Source of the DNA: Motiliproteus sp047633175
GTDB taxonomy: Bacteria; Pseudomonadota; Gammaproteobacteria; Pseudomonadales; Balneatricaceae
DNA: 64,000 nucleotides
Assembly: GCA_047633175.1 (NCBI GenBank)
Contig: JBLIEQ010000003.1
Location: 124,001-188,000 of the forward strand
Reading direction: 5' to 3'
Positions 10,482 to 18,545 of the stretch are shown here, in pieces. Each line of letters begins with the position of its first letter. Within the stretch, counting starts at the first letter, position 1. A model generated the notes under the pieces. It had not been told where the DNA came from, searched no databases, and saw nothing but the letters and a program-made list of their open reading frames with translations. Both the position numbers and the translations under genes were made by a program.

Positions 10482-11405
10482 TTATGGATTCACTATGGCG
10501 TTCAACGCCAGATCTATATCCGGGTAGGCGAATTCAAACCCCGCTTCCTGCAACCGTGCAGGCAGCACTCGCTGACCTTCACACAGGAGCTCTGCACCCT
10601 CACCCAGGAGCAACCGCAGCACCCATTCAGGCACCGGTAATACCGCTGGCCTATGCAGTGCCCGACCCAGCGCCCGGGTGAAGAGCGCGTTGGTCACAGG
10701 TTCCGGAGCCGTCGCATTAAACGCGCCCGTAAGCACTTCTCGGGCCAGCAAAAACTCAATAATGGCCAGCATATCGTCCAGATGTATCCAGGAAAACCAC
10801 TGCTTACCCTTCCCTATAGGGCCACCCAGAGCCAGTCGAAACGGCAGCAGCATTTGTTTAAGCGCGCCGCCATCCCCCAACACCACCCCGGTTCGCAACA
10901 GACATACCCGCACGCCCTGCGCCTGCGCCTGCAACGCTATAGTCTCCCAGTCCGCACAGAGCTTATGGGTAAACCCAGACCGTCCTTCATCGCTCTCGTC
11001 CAGCATCCTGTCATCCGGCTGAGAGCCATAAAATCCGATCGCAGAGCCGCTGATCAATACCTGAGGCGCGGTTTCCAGGCGTTTGGTCAGTTCGATCAGT
11101 GCCTTGGTGGTATCGATACGGCTGTTATAAATCAGCTGTTTTCTGGCTTCACTCCAACGCTTACCCAGGATGGGTTCGCCAGCAAGGTTGATAATGGCCT
11201 CGATATTTTCACTAGCATCGATCTCTGCAAGCTGATTAATAGCGCGAAACTGGCCGCTATCTTTTTTTCTCCACCGCCCCGATAGCTTTTGATGTAACCG
11301 TTCGGGCGTCCGGCTTAAGCCGACAACCTGATGCCCGGCTACTAATAGTTGATGAATCAATGCTGTGCCGATAAATCCAGAGGCTCCGGTAATCAGTAGT
11401 TTCAC
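10482..11405 (-). CDS. yfcH: TIGR01777-type NAD(P)-dependent epimerase-like protein (YfcH)
   Basis: An extended short-chain dehydrogenase/reductase fold protein of 307 residues. The dinucleotide-binding motif TGASGFIG lies at 6-13, LAGEPI at about 75-80 is the YfcH signature, and GSAIGFYG and W-x-x-IALQAQ follow. The C-terminal part contains FNATAPEPVTN and a C-terminal helical domain (about 240-300, VPEWVLRLLLGEGAELL). The family has no settled substrate. The gene is divergent from riboflavin synthase, with about 80 bases between the starts, which presumably hold both promoters. Confidence 0.9.
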   Translation of the reverse strand: MKLLITGASGFIGTALIHQLLVAGHQVVGLSRTPERLHQKLSGRWRKKDSGQFRAINQLAEIDASENIEAIINLAGEPILGKRWSEARKQLIYNSRIDTTKALIELTKRLETAPQVLISGSAIGFYGSQPDDRMLDESDEGRSGFTHKLCADWETIALQAQAQGVRVCLLRTGVVLGDGGALKQMLLPFRLALGGPIGKGKQWFSWIHLDDMLAIIEFLLAREVLTGAFNATAPEPVTNALFTRALGRALHRPAVLPVPEWVLRLLLGEGAELLCEGQRVLPARLQEAGFEFAYPDIDLALNAIVNP

Positions 11406-11486
11406 GCTAGTCGTCCTTCATTGCGTTCAGATATAATGTGCTCTGCACAGAGCATAGCAATCGATCTGATACGGAGCGAATCACAG

Positions 11487-12119
11487 ATGTTTACGGGTAT
11501 TGTCCAGGGTACTGCCGAAATTGTCGCCATCGACACTAAACAGGGGTTTCGCAGCCACAGCATTCTACTCGATGAGTCGCTGCTAACCGGCCTGGAGCCC
11601 GGCGCGTCGGTGGCCCATAACGGCTGCTGCCTGACCGTCACTCAGGTCCAGGGCAAGCAGGTCAGCTTCGATCTTATGCAGGCCACCCTGGCGCTGACCA
11701 ATCTTGGCCTGCTGGAACTCGGTGATCGGGTTAATATCGAGCGTGCCGCACGTGTAGGCGACGAAATTGGGGGCCATGCCATGTCGGGGCATATCCTCTG
11801 TACGGCTCAGATTAGCCGGATTATCGAGACCGCTAACAACCGTAAAATATGGTTTGAGATACCAGCCGTGTTCAAAAAATATCTGCTCGACAAAGGCTAT
11901 ATCGGTATCGATGGCATCAGCCTGACTATCGGTGAGCTCAGTGACAATCAATTTTGCGTCAACCTGATTCCCGAGACCCTCAATCGCACCACACTCGGTG
12001 CGCGCCAGCAGGGGGAACAGGTTAATATCGAGATCGACCCGCAAACCCAGGCCATCGTGGATACGGTTGAGAGAGTCCTGGCAGAGCGACTTGCTAATAC
12101 AGACCCACTGACCCCCTAG
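11487..12119 (+). CDS. ribE: Riboflavin synthase, alpha subunit
   Basis: Dismutates two molecules of dimethylribityllumazine to riboflavin. The 210-residue product has two homologous lumazine-binding halves: the first begins MFTGIVQGTA, the second IGGHAMSGHI. NGCCLTV near residue 48 and GIDGISLTI near 148 are the paired active-site segments, and the ending IEIDPQTQAIVDTVERV is nearly the same as in E. coli. ATG 11487 was chosen because MFTGIV is invariant and CGGAG lies about 10 bases upstream; the frame is open to 11421. No other rib gene and no FMN riboswitch-like leader is seen here. Confidence 0.96.
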   Translation: MFTGIVQGTAEIVAIDTKQGFRSHSILLDESLLTGLEPGASVAHNGCCLTVTQVQGKQVSFDLMQATLALTNLGLLELGDRVNIERAARVGDEIGGHAMSGHILCTAQISRIIETANNRKIWFEIPAVFKKYLLDKGYIGIDGISLTIGELSDNQFCVNLIPETLNRTTLGARQQGEQVNIEIDPQTQAIVDTVERVLAERLANTDPLTP

Positions 12120-12249
12120 GATCAGCCCTGACAAACGTTCAGAGTACGGTGGGCGCAGAGGGGTAGTCGTCTGATTGACTAATGCGTCAACAACACTCAG
12201 GGACAGAATGTAAAAAGGAGACCAATATCTTTTTTCAGAGAGATGTACC

Positions 12250-13287
12250 ATGGAAAAAAAAACGATTATCACCGGCATCACCGGACAAGACGGTGCTTAC
12301 CTGGCGGAGCTGTTACTGAGCAACGGATATACCGTCTACGGTACCTACCGTCGTACCAGTTCGGTCAATTTTTGGCGGATTGAAGAGTTGGGGATTCAAA
12401 ACCACCCTAACCTGCATCTGGTTGAATACGACCTCAACGACCTGTCTGCTAGCATCCGGTTGCTGCAACAAACCGGCGCCAAAGAAGTATACAACCTAGC
12501 CGCTCAGAGCTTTGTTGGCGTTTCTTTCGACCAGCCCATAGCCACCGCCGAAGTCACCGGCATAGGCGCGCTGAATCTGCTGGAAGCGATTCGTATCGTA
12601 GACACAACCATCAAGTTTTATCAGGCATCGACCTCCGAAATGTTTGGTAAGGTGCAGCAGGTACCACAAACTGAAGACACCGCCTTCTATCCACGCAGCC
12701 CTTATGGCATCGCCAAGCTGTTCGCCCACTGGATGACCGTTAACTACCGGGAATCCTATGGTCTGTTCGCCTCCAGCGGCATTCTGTTTAATCACGAATC
12801 ACCCTTACGCGGCCGAGAGTTTGTCACCCGTAAGATCACCGATTCAGTGGCGAAGATTAAGCTCGGAAAACTGGATATATTAGAACTTGGCAACCTGGAC
12901 GCTAAGCGCGACTGGGGCTTCGCCAAGGACTACGTTGCTGGTATGTATCTGATTATGCAAGCTGATGAGTCGGACACCTTCGTGCTGGCGACTAACCGCA
13001 CCGAAACTGTTCGTCACTTTGTAACCCTGTCATTTAAGGCGGTGGATATCGATATTGTCTGGAGTGGTCGTGGTGAGCAGGAGATTGGAACCTGTGCGGC
13101 TACAGGAAATAAAATCGTGAGTATCAATCCTAAATTTTACCGCCCGGCAGAGGTTAACCTCTTAATAGGCGACCCTGCAAAGGCCGCCAGAGTGCTTGAC
13201 TGGCGCCCTACAACCAGCCTGGAAGAGCTATGCGAGATGATGGTTAAAGCGGATTTAAGGAGAAATGAGATGGGTATCTCTTACTAA
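12250..13287 (+). CDS. gmd: GDP-mannose 4,6-dehydratase
   Basis: Converts GDP-mannose to GDP-4-keto-6-deoxymannose, the precursor of fucose, rhamnose and perosamine sugars for surface polysaccharides. The 345-residue product has the NAD(P) motif TGITGQDGAYL (8-18), YRRTSS, the catalytic STSEMFG segment (Thr/Ser-Glu), YxxxK in SPYGIAKLF, and NHESPLRG. An AAGGAG site lies at 12216-12221 but is far from the start; initiation at ATG 12250 gives the family N-terminus. The partner reductase that should follow is only present as a short remnant. No glycosyltransferase genes flank it, so it is isolated from any polysaccharide cluster. Confidence 0.95.
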   Translation: MEKKTIITGITGQDGAYLAELLLSNGYTVYGTYRRTSSVNFWRIEELGIQNHPNLHLVEYDLNDLSASIRLLQQTGAKEVYNLAAQSFVGVSFDQPIATAEVTGIGALNLLEAIRIVDTTIKFYQASTSEMFGKVQQVPQTEDTAFYPRSPYGIAKLFAHWMTVNYRESYGLFASSGILFNHESPLRGREFVTRKITDSVAKIKLGKLDILELGNLDAKRDWGFAKDYVAGMYLIMQADESDTFVLATNRTETVRHFVTLSFKAVDIDIVWSGRGEQEIGTCAATGNKIVSINPKFYRPAEVNLLIGDPAKAARVLDWRPTTSLEELCEMMVKADLRRNEMGISY

Positions 13288-13426
13288 AGAACCGGCCCTG
13301 GTGACTGGAGCCGGCGGATTTACCGGCCGTGGTTACTCAGGCACGCCTAATAACAGCCCATACGACCTGATCCCCTACAGAACAGACCACCGAGTTATTC
13401 GTCTAAACGGTCAACCTTACCGATAA
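13265..13426 (+). pseudogene. Truncated remnant of a GDP-4-keto-6-deoxymannose reductase/epimerase gene
   Basis: Inside the last codons of gmd an ATG at 13265, preceded by AAGGAG, opens a second frame. It reads MRWVSLTKEPALVTGAGGFTG, an intact start of an NAD(P)-binding Rossmann fold with the GxxGxxG motif. After about residue 23 all resemblance to the family ends, and the frame stops at 13426 inside the convergent anti-sigma gene. The overlapping gmd stop/start arrangement is typical of gmd-rmd operons. I therefore read it as the 5' stub of rmd (or a relative) left by a deletion with a breakpoint near 13330-13340. A real small protein cannot be excluded but is unlikely. Confidence 0.7.
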
Positions 13427-13625
13427 CGGCCTCGACCTGAGCCGCAGAGACGGCAGGCTCAGAGAGCTGCCGGGTCATCTTTATAGCCGCACCAAACTGC
13501 CGGATAAAGCGACGGCAATGGTGGCACATCAGCAGATGCATCCGATACTGCAGACGACGGCCAAATGGCAGTTCATGACCCAGATAAGTACTGGATTGAG
13601 CAACGATCTCACGACACTTTAACAC
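13395..13625 (-). CDS. Putative zinc-finger anti-sigma factor
   Basis: A 76-residue protein with the pattern MLKC, then HLLMCHHC (H-x3-C-x2-C) at about residues 30-37, the ZAS-type zinc-binding motif of anti-sigma factors. It has no membrane segment, so it would be a soluble, possibly redox- or metal-sensing anti-sigma. Its start overlaps the end of the ECF sigma gene by 7 bases, indicating translational coupling. By family analogy it binds and inhibits that sigma factor; this is inferred from position and motif. Confidence 0.82.
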   Translation of the reverse strand: MLKCREIVAQSSTYLGHELPFGRRLQYRMHLLMCHHCRRFIRQFGAAIKMTRQLSEPAVSAAQVEAVIGKVDRLDE

Positions 13626-14302
13626 TCTCCACTCTCCTGAAAATGCTCGATCTTAGCGTACAGACTTATACGCGCCCGATGTAGCAGAACTCGTGCATTG
13701 GATGCACCGATATCGAGAATGTTACAAAGATCTGCGAAACTATAGTCCTCAAGTTCCTTCAACCTGAATACTGCCTGCTGCTGTTCGGGCAACCCGCTCA
13801 GAGTGGATTCGATGCAATCTCCCATCTCGGAATTCGTCAGCAGCGCATCCGGCCCCTCGTCGTGCCAGCCGCCCGGAGGGACTGACCAGTGGCCATTATC
13901 CTGAAATCGACCGGGTAACAGCTCGGTTTCCCCGCCACTAATCGCCTCCAGTGACACGTAACGTGATTCCCGTCTGAGTCGTGACTTGGCCTCATTGGCT
14001 GTGATCCGCAGGATCCAGGTCTTGAGACTCGAACGCCCTTCAAACATGGGTAGCGCCTTATAGACTGACAGCCAGGCTTCCTGGACCACCTCATCGGCAA
14101 CCGCCATCCCGACGATCGAACGTGCAAGCCCCAGCATTGGGCCGTAGTAGGCTTCTACGATTCGCTTAAAGCTGGCCTTATCACCCTGAATCAACAGAGG
14201 TAAAAGACCGCGTTCGAAGGCCTCTGTCTGGCTGTTTTTGTTGTAAGTGTCGATAACAGGACCTGCTTGCAAAGGGTACAATGACCGAATCTGACCAGGC
14301 AT
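13619..14302 (-). CDS. ECF-family RNA polymerase sigma factor
   Basis: A 227-residue sigma-70 family protein of the extracytoplasmic function class. Region 2 (about 45-110) contains FKRIVEAYYGPMLGLARSI, DEVVQEAWLSVYKAL and KTWILRITANEAKSRLRRE. Region 4 (about 165-220) contains LSGLPEQQQAVFRLKELEDY and the recognition helix around ASNARVLLHRAR. Between them is a longer than usual linker (about 112-160, with ELLPGRFQDNG and WSVPPGGWHDEGPDALL). The first Met at 14302 is the only ATG before region 2. It forms a two-gene unit with the overlapping zinc-finger anti-sigma gene. Confidence 0.92.
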   Translation of the reverse strand: MPGQIRSLYPLQAGPVIDTYNKNSQTEAFERGLLPLLIQGDKASFKRIVEAYYGPMLGLARSIVGMAVADEVVQEAWLSVYKALPMFEGRSSLKTWILRITANEAKSRLRRESRYVSLEAISGGETELLPGRFQDNGHWSVPPGGWHDEGPDALLTNSEMGDCIESTLSGLPEQQQAVFRLKELEDYSFADLCNILDIGASNARVLLHRARISLYAKIEHFQESGEC

Positions 14303-14360
14303 TATTAGCGCAGGTCCAGAGTGAAAACCGAGTGCAGGCAGGAATCCCCGGGCGGAAAAA

Positions 14361-15578
14361 TCAGAGCTGAGACAGACCTCGCTGCAGGTCGGCTTTAAGA
14401 TCGACCAGGGCTTCGAGCCCTACCGAGACCCGGACCAGGTTGTCGGCGATCCCCGCCTGTTGCCGCTCGACTGGCGTTAAGCGCCCATGCGTGGTCGTGG
14501 CGGGATGCGTAATGGTGGTTTTGACGTCACCCAGGTTGCCAGTGATCGAAATCATCTGAGTGCCGTCGATCAACGCCCAGGCCTGCTCCTGCCCACCCCT
14601 GACCTCGAACGCGACCACCGCACCGAAAGCGCGCTGCTGCTGTGCTGCTAGCGCATGCTGAGGATGGCTGGGCAGACCGCTGTAATACACCCGTTCAATC
14701 AGAGGCTGCTGCTCCAGCCAGGTCGCCAGCTGTAGTGCGCGCTCACTCTGCGCCAACATCCGCAGTTCTAGTGTCTCCAGACCCTTGATAAATACCCAGG
14801 CATTAAAAGGACTCAGGCAGGCGCCACCGGTGCGGACAAAACCATAGACCTCTTCCATCAGCTGATCAGAACCGATCACCACACCACCTATACAACGACC
14901 CTGGCCATCCAAAAACTTAGTCGCTGAATGAATGATGATATCGGCGCCCAGTTCAAGCGGTCGTTGCAGGGCTGGCGTGCAGAGGCAGTTATCGACGGCC
15001 AGCCAGGCACCCGTCGCATGCGCGACCTCCGCGATAGCGGCAATATCTGCGACCTCTGCCAAGGGATTGGATGGAGTTTCTAAAAACAACAGTTTGGTAC
15101 TAGGCTCTATCGCCCTTTTCCAGGCCTCTATATCGGTCGGATCGACATAGCTGGTACGTATACCGAACTTAGTGAAGTATTTGTTAAAGAGAGAGACGGT
15201 TGAACCAAACACACTATAGGAACAGACAATATGATCGCCCTGGCTCAGCAGCCCCAGCCCCATACTTAAAATTGCAGCCATTCCTGAGGAGGTGGCGACA
15301 GCGCGCTCTCCGCCTTCCATCGCGGCTATCCGCTCTTCAAAGATACGCACCGTCGGATTGGTAAAACGAGAATAGATATTACCCGATTCGGTACCGCCAA
15401 AGCGGGCGGCCGCCTGCGCCGCACTATTGAACACGAAGCTTGAGGTCGGAAAAATAGGTTCGCTATGCTCACCTTCGGCCGTGCGCCGGTGCCCACTGCG
15501 AATAGCCAGTGTCGCCAGCTCAACATCGCGCAGTGCTGAATCGAACCCTGACGAAGGTCCCTGTGGTTTACCACTCAT
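14361..15578 (-). CDS. metZ: O-succinylhomoserine sulfhydrylase
   Basis: A PLP enzyme making homocysteine from O-succinylhomoserine and sulfide in methionine synthesis. The 405-residue product shows the Cys/Met-metabolism family features: GTESGNIYSRFTNPT, SSGMAAI, FLETPSNP and the PLP lysine in IHSATKFLDGQGR (about residue 217). It lies 15 bases downstream of purF on the same strand, the purF-metZ order seen in pseudomonads, so it is most likely the distal gene of that operon. metZ is preferred over metB/metC because of this context and the SATKFLDGQGR segment. Confidence 0.93.
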   Translation of the reverse strand: MSGKPQGPSSGFDSALRDVELATLAIRSGHRRTAEGEHSEPIFPTSSFVFNSAAQAAARFGGTESGNIYSRFTNPTVRIFEERIAAMEGGERAVATSSGMAAILSMGLGLLSQGDHIVCSYSVFGSTVSLFNKYFTKFGIRTSYVDPTDIEAWKRAIEPSTKLLFLETPSNPLAEVADIAAIAEVAHATGAWLAVDNCLCTPALQRPLELGADIIIHSATKFLDGQGRCIGGVVIGSDQLMEEVYGFVRTGGACLSPFNAWVFIKGLETLELRMLAQSERALQLATWLEQQPLIERVYYSGLPSHPQHALAAQQQRAFGAVVAFEVRGGQEQAWALIDGTQMISITGNLGDVKTTITHPATTTHGRLTPVERQQAGIADNLVRVSVGLEALVDLKADLQRGLSQL

Positions 15579-15593
15579 GATCTGACTCCCACC

Positions 15594-17108
15594 TTACATC
15601 GTATGATGCAGGCTATTGGCTTCGTTGCTGTCGGTTGATTCGTTGCCACTCTGCGCTGCATTGTTGCGCACCGAATCCAGGTTATCCAGATAGGCCTGAT
15701 CTATATCGCCGGTCACATAGACACCGTTGAACACCGAGCAATCAAAATTCTTCACCGGAGAGCTGCCCCACTGCGCCGACGCGATCAGATCCTCCAGATC
15801 CTGGTAGACAATCCAATCCGCTCCGATCAACTGGCCGACCTCGGCATCGGTACGACCGTGAGCGATCAGTTCATTCGCCGAAGGCATATCGATGCCATAG
15901 ACATTGGGGAAGCGCACGGCCGGAGCCGCTGAGGCAAAATAGACGTTCTTAGCCCCCATCTGCCTAGCCATCTCGACAATCTTGCGCGAGGTCGTACCCC
16001 GGACGATAGAATCATCCACCAGCAGGACGTTTTTTCCTTTGAATTCAAGTTCTATAGGGTTAAGTTTCTGGCGCACCGTTTTTTCGCGCAACGCCTGACC
16101 CGGCATAATAAAGGTGCGACCGATATAACGGTTCTTGATAAAACCCTCTCTGAACTTGACCCCCAGACTCACGGCCATCTCCATGGCGGCCGTACGGCTG
16201 GTATCAGGAATAGGGATAACAACATCGATATCGTGCGCGGGATGGTCGCGGAGAATTTTTTCAGCCAGCAGCTCGCCCTGGCGCAGGCGCGCCTTATAGA
16301 CAGAAATACCGTCAAGAATAGAGTCGGGGCGTGCCAGATAGACAAACTCAAACAGACAGGGCCTCAGATCGGACACGGCAGAACATTGCCGGGTATGTAC
16401 CTCGCCCTCCTGGGAGATATAGATCGCCTCTCCCGGATGAAGATCACGTACCCGCGTAAAGCCACAGAAATCCAGAGCAACACTCTCGGACGCCACCATA
16501 TACTCCGGGCCCTCAGGGGTATCCCGCTTGCCGTACATAACCGGGCGTATCCCCATGGGATCCCGGAAGGCGACGACACCATAACCGGTGATCATCCCGA
16601 CGACCGCATAACCACCCCGACAACGATTATGCACCTGCTCAACGGCGGTAAAGATATCGTCCGCTGTAGGCGTTAATTTACCCAGGCGCTGCAATTCATG
16701 AGCGAACACATTCAGCAACACTTCAGAATCGGAATTGGTGTTGATATGGCGCAGATCGGTGCGGAAAACATCTTCTGCCAGCTCTGCCGAATTGGTCAGG
16801 TTGCCGTTATGGGCCAGAGCGATACCATAGGGAGAGTTGACGTAAAAGGGTTGAGCCTCGGCAGAACTGGCACTACCGGCGGTAGGATAGCGCACATGTG
16901 CGATCCCCATATTACCGAGCAGATCGCGCATATGCCGGGTTCTGAAAACCTGACTGGCCAGGCCATTGTCCTTGCGCATATGAAAACGGCCACCCTCGCA
17001 GGTAACCATTCCTGCGGCATCCTGACCCCTGTGCTGTAACACCGTTAATGCGTCAAACAGCGCCTGATTGACGTGATTCTTGGCAACTATACCGACAATG
17101 CCACACAT
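15594..17108 (-). CDS. purF: Amidophosphoribosyltransferase
   Basis: Catalyses the first committed step of purine synthesis, PRPP plus glutamine to phosphoribosylamine. I start at ATG 17108 so that the catalytic cysteine is residue 2 (MCGIVGIV); the ORF reads 3 codons further. The N-terminal Ntn glutaminase domain includes HVRYPTAG and LAHNGNLTN. The C-terminal phosphoribosyltransferase domain has the PRPP loop VLLVDDSIVRGTTS near 360-375. The length is about 504 residues, as in E. coli. The C-terminal tail, rich in Asn/Ser, is not conserved. Located between cvpA and metZ. Confidence 0.96.
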   Translation of the reverse strand: MCGIVGIVAKNHVNQALFDALTVLQHRGQDAAGMVTCEGGRFHMRKDNGLASQVFRTRHMRDLLGNMGIAHVRYPTAGSASSAEAQPFYVNSPYGIALAHNGNLTNSAELAEDVFRTDLRHINTNSDSEVLLNVFAHELQRLGKLTPTADDIFTAVEQVHNRCRGGYAVVGMITGYGVVAFRDPMGIRPVMYGKRDTPEGPEYMVASESVALDFCGFTRVRDLHPGEAIYISQEGEVHTRQCSAVSDLRPCLFEFVYLARPDSILDGISVYKARLRQGELLAEKILRDHPAHDIDVVIPIPDTSRTAAMEMAVSLGVKFREGFIKNRYIGRTFIMPGQALREKTVRQKLNPIELEFKGKNVLLVDDSIVRGTTSRKIVEMARQMGAKNVYFASAAPAVRFPNVYGIDMPSANELIAHGRTDAEVGQLIGADWIVYQDLEDLIASAQWGSSPVKNFDCSVFNGVYVTGDIDQAYLDNLDSVRNNAAQSGNESTDSNEANSLHHTM

Positions 17109-17175
17109 GCAGTCCACCTCTCAAACGACTAATACAGACAGTGAACGGCCAAAATACCGCCCACTTTTTATTACT

Positions 17176-17246
17176 GCCTCCAGGGAGGCTGACTGAAAAT
17201 AAACAGATCTCTCGCTACGATCGCTATTCTCGGTCAGCCTCCAGGG
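17176..17246. repeat. Inverted repeat between cvpA and purF
   Basis: GAGGCTGACTGAAAAT at 17185-17200 pairs with ATTCTCGGTCAGCCTC at 17226-17241 (14 of 16 positions), with CCAGGG flanking both arms. The arm resembles the sequence at 6755-6770. Sitting in the 142-base gap upstream of purF on the minus strand, it could form a hairpin in the cvpA-purF transcript. No PurR operator was recognised with confidence. Confidence 0.5.
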
Positions 17247-17250
17247 AAGC

Positions 17251-17748
17251 CTATTTCTTTCCGGCGTTCATAATCATAACGGAGGCCTCGCTGGCAACCT
17301 GGCGAGTCCAACCCTCCATCATCTGAAATTGAGGAATAAGCGTCGATTCTGTCCACCAGCGATCCTCCTTGACGGGACTCATCGCTAACAACGCTACGGC
17401 GACGACGACCAGGATACAGCCGCGGGCGATGCCGAAGGCCATCCCCAGCACTCTATCGGTGCTACTCAATCCGGTGGCCTTGATAAGCATTCCGATAAGA
17501 TTATTAATCAGCGCCCCCGTAAACAACACCGCCACAAACAGCAGCACAAACGCGGCAACAACACGCGCAGAGGGTGCATCTATATACGCCGCTAACAGGG
17601 CACTCAGCGGATCCGTGAACAAGCGGGCGATGATAAAAGCCGCAACCCAGATCACGAGCGACAGCGCTTCTTTAACAAAACCCCGTTTAAGACTCAACAA
17701 CGCAGAAATAGAGATCAGGGCAATGACAACCCAATCAGCCCAGTTCAT
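17251..17748 (-). CDS. cvpA: CvpA family inner-membrane protein
   Basis: A 165-residue protein with four hydrophobic segments (about 5-22, 28-47, 63-85, 102-122). In E. coli CvpA is needed for colicin V production and for resistance to envelope stress; the molecular role is unclear. Starting with MNWADWVVIALI and containing LSLKRGFVKEALSL, ATGLSSTDRVLGMAFG and RG, it matches the family closely. It is directly upstream of purF in the same orientation, as in most gammaproteobacteria. Confidence 0.93.
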   Translation of the reverse strand: MNWADWVVIALISISALLSLKRGFVKEALSLVIWVAAFIIARLFTDPLSALLAAYIDAPSARVVAAFVLLFVAVLFTGALINNLIGMLIKATGLSSTDRVLGMAFGIARGCILVVVAVALLAMSPVKEDRWWTESTLIPQFQMMEGWTRQVASEASVMIMNAGKK

Positions 17749-17841
17749 CTGTACTTCCCCCTGTCAAGGGCCCCTGTAAAGAGCAGCCGTCTCTTAAAAA
17801 TCGGGCATTCTATCAGAGCCCGAGCCTCATCCCAACCTCGA

Positions 17842-17981
17842 TGTATCAAGGATGTAACCTGAGCCGCATCGCCTTGATCACCTTCTATCAAGGATGGAAC
17901 CTGAGCAGCATCACCTGCATAGACTTCATCGCCTTCTATCATGGCTGAAACCTGTGCAGCATCGCCAGCTGCGCTCTATCA
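17842..17981 (-). repeat. Degenerate tandem repeats seeded by the dedD 3' end
   Basis: Four related units start on the plus strand at about 17843, 17885, 17936 and 17976 (spacings 42, 51 and 40). Each has the core TATCAAGG-n2-GAAACCT-n-AGC with substitutions. The last unit is the real end of dedD, including its stop codon at 17979-17981. The other three lie in the intergenic space towards cvpA. On the minus strand the array gives an open frame of 65 codons, which I regard as a by-product of the repeat. Confidence 0.75.
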
Positions 17982-18545
17982 AGGTCGAAACCTCAGCACC
18001 AGACCGTCGAGCTTAAGCTCTTTTTTTAACGCATCTTTAAGGTCATCGACAACACTTTTCTGAAGATCCGGCCCCACGAATACGCGGCTTATCTCACCCT
18101 TATCGCGGATGTAGGCCCGATAGCCACGCTTGAGCAGCTTCTGCTGCAGCGCCACCGCGTTGGCTCGTTTTTTAAAACTGGCCAGCTGCAGGGTCCAACC
18201 GGCAGGCACGCCCTGCTGATCCAGCACCGGCATCTCGGTACCCATCGACGTTGTCGACGGCGGCTGAGGAGCCGCGGCAGGCTCGGCCACCGCCAGCGGT
18301 TCGGGGGGAGGACTCAGTGTGGAGGGCGGTGTGGGCAGAGGATCCGCAAGTTCTTTAGCATCGGGATGCTGTTGATATTCAGGCTGATAATGAACGATAT
18401 CCGCCACCTCAGGGGTCTCGGGCAGCACGGCCTGAAGGCGCCCCTGACGTACGCCAGCGCCATCGAGCAGCATCGGTAAGAAGATGGCGGCTACTACCAG
18501 CAATAAGAGCACACCCAGCAACCGCTCTTTAGCCTGCAGAGTCAT
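17979..18545 (-). CDS. dedD: Cell-division SPOR-domain protein DedD
   Basis: A 188-residue bitopic inner-membrane protein: short cytoplasmic start, one membrane helix (about 9-26, LLGVLLLLVVAAIFLPML), a Pro/Ala-rich periplasmic linker (about 60-105) and a C-terminal SPOR domain (about 112-188, starting GWTLQLASFKKRANAVALQQ). SPOR domains bind denuded septal peptidoglycan, so the protein acts at the division site. It overlaps the end of folC by 4 bases (ATGA) and is presumably co-translated. Its last codons form the first unit of the repeat array downstream. Confidence 0.94.
   Translation of the reverse strand: MTLQAKERLLGVLLLLVVAAIFLPMLLDGAGVRQGRLQAVLPETPEVADIVHYQPEYQQHPDAKELADPLPTPPSTLSPPPEPLAVAEPAAAPQPPSTTSMGTEMPVLDQQGVPAGWTLQLASFKKRANAVALQQKLLKRGYRAYIRDKGEISRVFVGPDLQKSVVDDLKDALKKELKLDGLVLRFRP

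Noticed and set aside
11406..11486. FMN riboswitch before riboflavin synthase
   Set aside because: The gap to the divergent gene is only about 80 bases and lacks the conserved RFN segments.
17745..17942. 65-codon minus-strand ORF between dedD and cvpA
   Set aside because: Made of the degenerate dedD tandem repeats and overlapping cvpA by 4 bases; composition follows the repeat.
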